This document shows positions 1 through 5,627 of a stretch of DNA of 10,074 nucleotides, piece after piece. This DNA is from Ruminococcaceae bacterium UBA1865. GTDB taxonomy: Bacteria; Bacillota; Clostridia; Oscillospirales; Acutalibacteraceae. Under the pieces are notes generated by a model. That model was not told where the DNA came from. It was given only the letters and a program-made list of their open reading frames with translations, and made no database searches. Position 1 is the first letter of the stretch; every line of letters begins with the position of its first letter. The stretch spans positions 73,615 to 83,688 of the forward strand of contig DDHX01000058.1 in the NCBI GenBank assembly GCA_002338255.1, given 5' to 3'. The translations under genes and the position numbers were made by a program.

Positions 1-444
1 CGTTTTCAGTTCCGTAATATCAGCGCCGATTACATCAAAGTTTCTGCCGGCTGCTGTTTCGAGTCTGTTCACTTGGTCAATTGCATCCGGACTTGTAGGG
101 GCGGTATACTCAAAGTTAACAGTGATGCCTTTTGCCTTCAATTGCTTGACTGCATCATTCATACCGACTTTTACAGCATCCCACCAAGGATGTACCAATT
201 TGTAAGTAAAGTAGAAGTTATATGTACTCTTTTTGGGCTTGTAATCGTTGAGGTTCATCGTGGTGACAATTCCAGTGCTTCCGGCATCAGATGCAGCCGG
301 TGTAGATACTTCCTGTGCGGCAGATGATGCCGGTGCCGGGGTGGACGCAGGAGCCGCGGAACTCTCTGTCTTTGCACTGCATCCCGTTGTGACGCCTGCA
401 ATTAAAGCCAGTGCCAATGCCATGGACAAGATTTTACTTTTCAT
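1..444 (-). CDS. Sugar ABC transporter substrate-binding lipoprotein (N-terminal part, runs off the window)
   Basis: This is the first 148 codons of a secreted solute-binding protein, open to the left edge with no stop. The start is an ATG at 444-442, with AGGAGG at 456-451 and 6 nt of spacing. Residues 1-22 are a lipoprotein signal peptide: Lys2 and Lys4, a hydrophobic core at about 5-18, then Thr-Thr-Gly-Cys with Cys22 as the lipidated residue. Thr at -3 is slightly unusual. Residues 23-58 are a Ser/Ala/Pro/Thr-rich tether. From about residue 74 the sequence resembles the first strand and helix of the ribose/galactose-type binding fold (Peripla_BP_4 class), with HPWW at 85-88, KVGMNDAVKQL at 92-102, and VIGADI in the strand near the cut end. 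It should sit outside the membrane and deliver sugar to an ABC permease or a sensor. The ligand cannot be told from this fragment. It has its own promoter region and probably begins an operon to the left. Confidence 0.93.
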   Translation of the reverse strand, partial: MKSKILSMALALALIAGVTTGCSAKTESSAAPASTPAPASSAAQEVSTPAASDAGSTGIVTTMNLNDYKPKKSTYNFYFTYKLVHPWWDAVKVGMNDAVKQLKAKGITVNFEYTAPTSPDAIDQVNRLETAAGRNFDVIGADITELKT

Positions 445-468
445 TTTTTTCCTCCTGTTAAATACTTT

Positions 469-513
469 TATTTTCTACCCGTTGCATGTCCCCATGATAA
501 GCAACGGAAAATA
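469..513 (-). promoter_or_regulatory. Leader hairpin just upstream of the binding-protein ribosome binding site
   Basis: A 7-bp perfect inverted repeat, CCGTTGC (479-485) and GCAACGG (501-507), surrounds a 15-nt loop. The stem can be lengthened by TATTTT (469-474) with AAAATA (508-513), leaving CTAC (475-478) unpaired on one side. On the minus-strand transcript the structure ends about 12 nt before the AGGAGG of the binding-protein gene. No U-run follows, so it is not an obvious terminator. It could be a translational or mRNA-stability element, or a DNA operator. The role is inferred. Confidence 0.45.
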
Positions 514-669
514 GACTGAAAGCAACTACCGGTTTAATTCTGCTTTTGTTGTATTAAGAACAATTCACAATATGCATTTATTGCTCTTTAGTAATAATGT
601 TGATTTTTCCTATTTTCTAATATCAAACTATATAATTATTATGCAATATATCTTTTATTGATTGGGTAA

Positions 670-698
670 ATCATACCACATCAAATATTAAATTGCAA
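670..698 (-). promoter_or_regulatory. Candidate sigma-A promoter for the binding-protein gene
   Basis: On the minus strand there is a -35-like TTGCAA (698-693), a 17-bp spacer and a -10-like TATGAT (675-670), with a TG one base before the -10 (extended -10). Transcription would start near 663, giving a leader of about 220 nt before the ATG at 444. A weaker alternative further downstream is TTGCAT (646-641), 18 bp, TATTAG (622-617). A-rich DNA lies immediately upstream of the -35. Confidence 0.55.
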
Positions 699-699
699 T

Positions 700-745
700 A
701 TTTTTATTTGTTTTTTTGTTTTATTTTTGTTTTATTTTGTTTTTA
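700..745 (-). promoter_or_regulatory. Phased A-tracts upstream of the promoter (UP-element-like)
   Basis: On the minus strand, runs of three to seven A separated by single C or T bases recur directly upstream of the -35 at 698. They include two adjacent copies of ATAAAACAAAA with an 11-bp period. Such phased A-tracts are known to bend DNA and to act as UP elements for RNA polymerase. Simple low-complexity AT-rich DNA is the alternative. Confidence 0.35.
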
Positions 746-931
746 CATGCGTTTTTAGTATTATTTGATAACATATTGTAATATTTTAAAATATATTTAT
801 AATTTTATTAGCTAAATTTTTATCTATTTCTTGAAAACAACAAAATACAATAATATTAAAGATTTAAATATATGATTTGTCCCTACATTGAAGATTTATA
901 TACCATTTTATATTGAACAGTCGCGCTCTTG

Positions 932-949
932 AATATCACCATTGATATT
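932..949. promoter_or_regulatory. Palindrome AATATCA-N4-TGATATT, possible operator
   Basis: Perfect 7-bp inverted arms (932-938 and 943-949) are separated by 4 bp. They lie in the intergenic region about 235 bp upstream of the binding-protein promoter. Parts of it recur upstream of the response-regulator gene: TTGATATTGC at 5373-5382 matches 942-951, and AATATCAC at 5476-5483 matches 932-939. A role as a regulator site is a guess, because AT-rich DNA produces such matches by chance. Confidence 0.25.
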
Positions 950-1025
950 GCCATAATTTAAAATCAGCACAATAAGCCTATGATTCAAAAAATCCGTTTT
1001 CAAATTGATTTTAAATATAAAATTA

Positions 1026-1050
1026 ACCGGCCACCCGAAAGGCAGCCGGT
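1026..1050 (-). terminator. Rho-independent terminator after the degenerate ABC gene
   Basis: On the minus strand the sequence folds into a 10-bp stem starting ACCGGCTGCC, including two G-U pairs, with a 5-nt loop TTTCG. It is followed by TTAATTTTATATTT. It starts 55 bp past the stop at 1106, the expected place for the end of the regulator-kinase-ABC transcript. The U-tract is interrupted by A residues, so termination may be incomplete. Confidence 0.75.
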
Positions 1051-1105
1051 AATGTTGTCAACACACTTTATCGTAAAATAATCTATTCCTTTTCCTCTAT
1101 ACAGT

Positions 1106-2542
1106 TTAAAATTGGGTCCTTCCCAATTGCTTTCCTTTTGCAATGCGGATGATCTCTCCATCAAATTTATTTACAGTGTAACTATTTGTAGTAATAATAA
1201 TTACCGAAATTCCTCTTTGTAAATATAGGTGAATCATATCAATCGTCTTTTCACGCATGTATATATCCACATCTGAAAAAGGACTGATGCATACAATGAT
1301 TTTGGGGAAATATAAAAGCCATTTGTAATATATGATTTGCTGCAGTACTGAAGATTTCTGATTTCTGGTTTGAAGCTTCAATGTCGTTTTCCCTAAATTA
1401 TGTTCAAGCTGTTTTGCAATGCTTTCCGAATATTTGGAAAATAGCCAAAAATTTTTAACTTTTTCATTACAGGGGATGCTAAGGTTTTCAACAACGCTCA
1501 TATTATGGAACAGCATGCTGTCATAAGCAGACTGCTCGATAAAGCAGATTCCCTGATGAATCGCTGAGTAAACATCTTTCACTTTATAGCTGCTATTTTG
1601 AAACAGTATGCTTCCGGAAACAGGCTTAATTTCCCCTTTAAAAAGATCAATCATTTGTGAACAGCTTAGATCATCAAAACAATGTATCTTTAGCAATGTG
1701 CCCTGCTTTAGTGAAAAATTGATTCCATTGAGATAAGAGGTAGAAACATTTTCGAACTCCAAAATCGTTTCCCGCTTGAAATTCAAATTAAGTATGTTCT
1801 TTTTTACGTTTATTTTTACTGTACTTTCATCAAAAAATAATCGTCTGGTAAATGTCTGAATATTTTGTTTGTTGGAGTCCAATACAGCCATCGTTTTATT
1901 TCCCTTAATGGCGGTAACTCGATTGATTTGGTGCAAATACTCGTCTTCAAAACCAATGCGAACCAAAAAAGTAATTTTAAATTTTTGAAGATTCTGTAAA
2001 AGAGAAAATATCTCTTCTACTTCTTTTTTTTGCAAGTATTCCGACAAATCATCCAGAACAATTAATTTCTTGTCCTCAATAAACGCTTTCATCAGTTCAA
2101 CAATGATTCGATCTTTCATAGTAAATTCAGAAGACTTTCGATTGGCAGGCAAACAAACTCCGAATTTTTCCTGCAAAGCTGTAAAATGTTCTTTGTATTT
2201 AAATTTATTGACAAAAAAGGATTGATCAGAAAAGAGAAATATATTATCCTCGATCGTTATCGTATCGATTAATTTACTCTTTTTATCAATAAAAGTCACT
2301 TGCGTGGAAAACGCCTTACTGGCCTGACTGTTAGCAATTCGCTTTTCATTCACATAAATTCTACCTGATTCCAGTTCCAGTTCACCCCTTAGAAAATCGT
2401 TCAGGTATTTTTGAGTTTTGATATCGTCACAGATAATACCCGCAATTTCATCCATAAAGATCCGCAGATATAATCCATTAAAAATTACATTTCCGTTTTT
2501 TACTATTTTTCCGTTCTCTACGGAAAATAATTCTTTTTTCAT
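1106..2542 (-). CDS. Degenerate double ABC-ATPase-like protein (RbsA/MglA-type layout, motifs lost), co-encoded with the two-component system
   Basis: This 478-residue protein has two tandem ABC-like halves, like the sugar-transport ATPases RbsA, MglA and XylG, which are usually about 500 residues. Half 1 (about 1-235) keeps landmarks such as LESGRI at 57-62, EDNIFLF at 98-104 and a Walker B-like LIVLDD at 160-165. Half 2 (about 260-478) keeps PVSGSILF at 307-314, VENLSIP at 351-357 and IIIITTNS at 448-454. The Walker A loops read GIICDDIKTQKY (35-46) and KIHCFDDLSCSQ (285-296), without GKS/T. Neither half has an LSGGQ signature. The second Walker B reads KIIVCISPFSD (414-424), without Asp-Glu. 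ATP hydrolysis is therefore unlikely. The ATG at 2542 has GAGG at 2552-2549; the GTG at 2554 overlaps that site. The gene lies 61 bp after the kinase and ahead of a terminator, so a regulatory role is more likely than powering transport. That role is inferred. A relic under decay is possible, but the frame is intact. Confidence 0.82.
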   Translation of the reverse strand: MKKELFSVENGKIVKNGNVIFNGLYLRIFMDEIAGIICDDIKTQKYLNDFLRGELELESGRIYVNEKRIANSQASKAFSTQVTFIDKKSKLIDTITIEDNIFLFSDQSFFVNKFKYKEHFTALQEKFGVCLPANRKSSEFTMKDRIIVELMKAFIEDKKLIVLDDLSEYLQKKEVEEIFSLLQNLQKFKITFLVRIGFEDEYLHQINRVTAIKGNKTMAVLDSNKQNIQTFTRRLFFDESTVKINVKKNILNLNFKRETILEFENVSTSYLNGINFSLKQGTLLKIHCFDDLSCSQMIDLFKGEIKPVSGSILFQNSSYKVKDVYSAIHQGICFIEQSAYDSMLFHNMSVVENLSIPCNEKVKNFWLFSKYSESIAKQLEHNLGKTTLKLQTRNQKSSVLQQIIYYKWLLYFPKIIVCISPFSDVDIYMREKTIDMIHLYLQRGISVIIITTNSYTVNKFDGEIIRIAKGKQLGRTQF

Positions 2543-2603
2543 ACTCCGCCTCACTGTAGCAATTGTCCAAATAATGATAAAACACGGTACCTGAATCCAT
2601 TTT

Positions 2604-3638
2604 TTAATTTATAATTGGTATTTTAATTCTCACATCCGTTCCTAACCCGCTGATGCTGTAAATGTGGAAACCATAATCTTCCCCAAAAAGCAATTTGATT
2701 CTTCTGGCCACATTAAAAAGCGCGATTCCCCCTTTTTGCCCGGGCTTTTCATTTGTACGATGTAAGGTAACATGCTCTAATTTATAATTGATTTCATCCA
2801 GCTTTTCTTCCGCAATGCCGATTCCATCGTCTCGAATGCTGATCAGTAAGTTGCACTCTGATGTATCAAAGCTGATATTGATGCTGCCTCCCTCGGCTTT
2901 CGATTCCAAGCCATGAAAAATAGCGTTTTCAATGATAGGCTGCAGCGTTAGTTTCGGCAGCTTTAATGAAAGCAGCTTTCCGACATCCTCTTCAGCAGGG
3001 AAATCCACATTCATCGTAAATTTCTCTCCAAAGCGGTACTGTTGAATTTTAAAATAGTTATCAATATTGTCCAATTCGTCCTGTACCGTCACAAGATTAC
3101 CGGTTTCCGTTATTGTGTAGCGAAAAAAAGTTGCAAGCGCTTCCGTTGTGTTTGCAATGCTGTCCATCCCCGCGCACAAAGCGTCTCCGCGAATGGCTTC
3201 AAGGGTATTGTATAAAAAATGGGGATTAATCTGATTTTGCAGAGCCAGCAACTCTGCTTGTTTTGTGGACAACTGAATCATATTCTTTTGATCCAGTAAA
3301 GAATCAAAGTGGTTTAAAACCATCTGTTGCTCTTCAAAAATCCGGTAAGGGTTATCCAACAAATCCTGATAAATTTCGTCCTGTGTAAATCTGCGGAACA
3401 GATTCCTGCTGTTTTGATAAGGAGCAATTAGATATTTGCTGATTAAAAATATCCCGGCATATACAAAAACAGCGTCACCTAACAGCAGGATAACCATCGC
3501 ACCGCCCGAAACTACTTGATACAAATACCCGACAACCGCTATCATACTAATAATTACTGCAATAATAGTGAAAAGCAGCCAGATAATCTGAACAGCAAGT
3601 TTTCCAAACACCTTTTGATCTTCTTTTAATCGTTTCAT
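2604..3638 (-). CDS. Sensor histidine kinase, YesM/LytS class (His_kinase + HATPase_c), short membrane sensor
   Basis: A 344-residue kinase that should phosphorylate the response regulator encoded just upstream. Two membrane helices are predicted at about 16-40 and 47-69, with only a few residues between them outside the cell. A linker follows, then the phosphoacceptor region QNQINPHFLYNTLEAIR (134-150) with His140 as the likely phosphorylated residue. The ATPase domain shows the N box LQPIIENAIFHGL (232-244), the G1 box DDGIGI (270-275) and a G2-like GGIALFNV (303-310), where most relatives have GIGL. The C-terminal GLGTDVRIKIP is typical. Classical YesM kinases carry a large extracytoplasmic domain, which is missing here. 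The ATG at 3638 follows the regulator stop by 9 bp. Its AAAGGGA site (3649-3643) overlaps that stop, which suggests translational coupling. The signal is unknown and may come through a partner protein. Confidence 0.95.
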   Translation of the reverse strand: MKRLKEDQKVFGKLAVQIIWLLFTIIAVIISMIAVVGYLYQVVSGGAMVILLLGDAVFVYAGIFLISKYLIAPYQNSRNLFRRFTQDEIYQDLLDNPYRIFEEQQMVLNHFDSLLDQKNMIQLSTKQAELLALQNQINPHFLYNTLEAIRGDALCAGMDSIANTTEALATFFRYTITETGNLVTVQDELDNIDNYFKIQQYRFGEKFTMNVDFPAEEDVGKLLSLKLPKLTLQPIIENAIFHGLESKAEGGSINISFDTSECNLLISIRDDGIGIAEEKLDEINYKLEHVTLHRTNEKPGQKGGIALFNVARRIKLLFGEDYGFHIYSISGLGTDVRIKIPIIN

Positions 3639-3647
3639 ATCTTCCCT

Positions 3648-5255
3648 TTAACCGTATAATTTTCGATATTCGGTCGGATTAATTCCGGTTACTTTTTTAA
3701 ATAATTTTGAAAAGTACTTTAAATCATTATATCCAACCTCCGCCGCAATGTCGGCAATGTCCATATCCGTAGAAACAATGTACGACTTTGCATTCTTTAT
3801 TCGAAGCTCTGTAAGGTATTCTGAGAAATTTTTGCCTGTTTCCTTCTTGAAAAATACAGAAAAATACGTTGGATTAAATCCTGTGAATTCGCTGACACTC
3901 TCTAACGTTAAGTTCTTATTGTAATTATCATAAATATATTGCTTCGCTACTCGAATCGGCTTTTTCTCCGCTACTTTTTTTTGATCGGTAAATTTCCGAT
4001 ATTTTACGATGATTTCACTACTGACCCAATCAAACAATTCATCAAAAGTCAATATTGATTTGTATTTTCGCTTATACTCCTCCAAATCCAACTTTTGAAA
4101 TAGAACTCCGTAATTTTTTGAACCGAACTGCAATACCTCAATGAGCTCTAAAAAACAATTGTAAACCAGCAGGGAATCGGTTTTATACTCTGTTAGTTGC
4201 TGCCTTAAAAGGTCAATACAATGCAGAATGGCGGTAACATCCATCCTTTCCTGTGCGGCAATAATGTCATTTCTCATTTTAATGTCGATAAAATCAGATA
4301 TGTTTTTGTCAAATGATTTAAGTTTGGAGTATTCAATCACATAATCGTTCGAGTAGCCGATACGATTCAGCAACGATATTTCCGCTTCTTGATAGCTGCG
4401 CACAATACTGTTTAAATCCGGATAGGAATTCCCCACTCCCATAATCAATACAATATTGGAAAAAATTTCATTGGAAACATTGATCTTGATTTTATGAAAC
4501 TGCTTCTTTACCTTTAAAAAATGATCGTCTTCGGTGTTCATTAAGCAGATGACGGTTCCTTCGGAAGCAAGGGAAATAAACTCCGTACATAACTCCTTCA
4601 ACTCTTCTTTTATAATTTCCTGCAGTTTGCAAGCCAAAAAGTCAAGAGAATCCCTGTGCATCGCTTCCTTTTTTTGATAAAGCTGAAAATTGACAACTGT
4701 AAAAAATCCCTGCTGGAACCTACATTGGTATTGATTATTAATTTCTTCCATGTGAAAGTCAAATACGAGATTAGAATCGTTTGCGCATCGGATCATATTT
4801 GTTAAAAAGCTCTGCTGAATTTTGTCTTTTGACGTATTTGCGATGGAACGAAGACGCTCTTTTTCTTGTTCACCCGTATAGTTGATATCATATTTTTCTT
4901 TTATTTTGTTTAAAGCACCTTCTAATTCCTTTTTCTTAATCGGTTTCAGAAGATAATCTTCCACTCCGTATTTAATCGCGTTTTTTGCATAACTAAATTC
5001 TCCATAACCGCTGATGATAATAAAATAAACATTTGGAAATTTTTCTTTGCATAGCCGAATGAGTTCAAGTCCGTCAAAATTCGGCATGCGAATATCGGTA
5101 ATAACAATATCCGGATGGTTCTTACAGATTGATTCATACGCGGCTTTTCCGTCATTAACAATATCCACGACCTCCAACCCCATCGCATCCCAATCAATAA
5201 GATGGCTAATCAGCTGGCAAATTTTCATTTCATCATCTGCAATTAAAATCTTCAT
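3648..5255 (-). CDS. Response regulator, YesN type (REC domain + AraC-family DNA-binding domain)
   Basis: A 535-residue transcription regulator. The receiver domain (about 1-122) has the acidic pair Asp8-Asp9, the phosphoacceptor Asp54 in VITDIRMP, Ser82 and Lys104 in YLLKPIKK. The middle (about 125-425) is the poorly conserved linker usual in YesN proteins. The last 105 residues or so (from KKPIRVAKQYI at about 431) form an AraC-type double helix-turn-helix, with NLTLESVSEFTGFNPTYFS and DIADIAAEVGYND as the two recognition regions. I chose the ATG at 5255 because the protein then starts MKILIADDE, as the family does, and GGGAG at 5267-5263 is correctly spaced (7 nt). A longer reading frame back to 5483 has no family support and covers the promoter. 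It is the first gene of the regulator-kinase-ABC operon. Likely targets are sugar-transport and hydrolase promoters nearby, including its own. Confidence 0.96.
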   Translation of the reverse strand: MKILIADDEMKICQLISHLIDWDAMGLEVVDIVNDGKAAYESICKNHPDIVITDIRMPNFDGLELIRLCKEKFPNVYFIIISGYGEFSYAKNAIKYGVEDYLLKPIKKKELEGALNKIKEKYDINYTGEQEKERLRSIANTSKDKIQQSFLTNMIRCANDSNLVFDFHMEEINNQYQCRFQQGFFTVVNFQLYQKKEAMHRDSLDFLACKLQEIIKEELKELCTEFISLASEGTVICLMNTEDDHFLKVKKQFHKIKINVSNEIFSNIVLIMGVGNSYPDLNSIVRSYQEAEISLLNRIGYSNDYVIEYSKLKSFDKNISDFIDIKMRNDIIAAQERMDVTAILHCIDLLRQQLTEYKTDSLLVYNCFLELIEVLQFGSKNYGVLFQKLDLEEYKRKYKSILTFDELFDWVSSEIIVKYRKFTDQKKVAEKKPIRVAKQYIYDNYNKNLTLESVSEFTGFNPTYFSVFFKKETGKNFSEYLTELRIKNAKSYIVSTDMDIADIAAEVGYNDLKYFSKLFKKVTGINPTEYRKLYG

Positions 5256-5313
5256 TTTTCCACTCCCTACCAGACCAAGCTGACGATATTTGGAACCAAC
5301 ATATAGTTTTGAT

Positions 5314-5336
5314 GGCAATACGCTTAACCGATTGCC
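5314..5336. repeat. Inverted repeat GGCAAT-N11-ATTGCC in the regulator leader
   Basis: Six-base perfect arms (5314-5319 and 5331-5336) lie about 60 bp upstream of the regulator start codon, inside the predicted transcript leader. It could be a small RNA hairpin or an operator half-site pair. The arms are short, so chance is possible. Confidence 0.25.
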
Positions 5337-5436
5337 TGATAGGCCAAAAAAGTTACTGATAAAAACGCATTCTTGATATTGCAAATTGTATAATATTTTT
5401 TCAAAATAACTTATATTTTTTGTACATTTCATCAGT

Positions 5437-5465
5437 ATTTTAACATTAATACCTGAGAAGGTCAA
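5437..5465 (-). promoter_or_regulatory. Candidate promoter of the regulator-kinase-ABC operon
   Basis: On the minus strand there is TTGACC (5465-5460), a 17-bp spacer and TAAAAT (5442-5437), with TG one base before the -10. Five of six bases match in each hexamer. Transcription would start near 5430, leaving a leader of about 175 nt before the ATG at 5255. The arms AAGCAGA (5464-5470) and TCTGCTT (5501-5507) form an inverted repeat whose inner arm touches the -35. Confidence 0.6.
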
Positions 5466-5550
5466 GCAGACAAATAATATCACTATCTTACACTGATCAA
5501 TCTGCTTTATGCTGTTTTGAGGTCAAATTCCCGACAAAAACAATTATTAA

Positions 5551-5604
5551 ATCAGAGCACGAGTTTCGTGCCTGATCCGTTCGGACCAAGCACGAAGCTC
5601 TGAT
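5551..5604 (-). terminator. Long structured inverted repeat after GH42, probable terminator
   Basis: Outer arms ATCAGAGC (5551-5558) and GCTCTGAT (5597-5604) pair perfectly. Inside them TTCGTGC (5565-5571) pairs with GCACGAA (5590-5596), and the loop carries a small TCCG-TT-CGGA stem. Six bases (5559-5564) bulge on one side. On the minus strand the structure starts 23 bp past the GH42 stop and is followed by TTTAATAATTGTTTTTG, a broken U-tract. Termination is likely but not certain. An alternative inner pairing exists (GCACGA 5557-5562 with TCGTGC 5566-5571). Confidence 0.6.
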
Positions 5605-5627
5605 ATTCAAAGGCAATTTAATTTATT

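Larger units (their letters stand above)
445..1025. other. AT-rich intergenic region between the degenerate ABC gene and the binding-protein gene
   Basis: About 580 bp without a supportable gene, visibly richer in A+T than the coding DNA on either side. It holds the terminator tail at its right edge, a palindrome near 940, A-tracts around 700-745, a candidate promoter at 698-670 and a leader hairpin at 513-469. No ORF in it has both a ribosome binding site and protein-like composition. I saw no recognised riboswitch consensus in the leader. Confidence 0.7.
5256..5627. other. Intergenic region between the GH42 gene and the response-regulator gene
   Basis: About 370 bp without a supportable separate gene. 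In minus-strand order it holds the inverted-repeat structure after GH42 (5604-5551), a 7-bp inverted repeat (5507-5464), the candidate promoter (5465-5437) and an AT-rich leader with a small inverted repeat near 5325. This layout suggests that the hydrolase operon ends here and the regulatory operon begins from its own promoter. Confidence 0.65.

Noticed and set aside
248..514. Open frame on the plus strand over the binding-protein start
   Set aside because: It is the reverse of the signal peptide and Ser/Ala/Pro linker of a clear lipoprotein gene and of its leader.
539..546. TCTGCTTT shared with the regulator upstream region (5501-5508)
   Set aside because: A single 8-base match in the same orientation is expected by chance in 10 kb, and it lies downstream of the binding-protein promoter.
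988..1002. Possible catabolite-control (cre) site, minus-strand TTGAAAACGGATTTT
   Set aside because: Only the left half fits the cre consensus, the right half does not, and it lies roughly 300 bp from the nearest promoter candidate.
1106..2542. A fully functional sugar-import ATPase (rbsA, mglA or xylG)
   Set aside because: The overall layout fits, but both Walker A loops and both signature motifs are missing, so a transport ATPase name would mislead.
2543..2554. Earlier GTG start for the ABC-like gene
   Set aside because: The GTG overlaps the GAGG ribosome binding site that serves the ATG at 2542.
5256..5483. A 76-codon N-terminal extension of the response regulator frame
   Set aside because: The extension has no receiver-like sequence, covers the candidate promoter and leader, and the internal ATG at 5255 has a good ribosome binding site and starts exactly where the receiver domain does.
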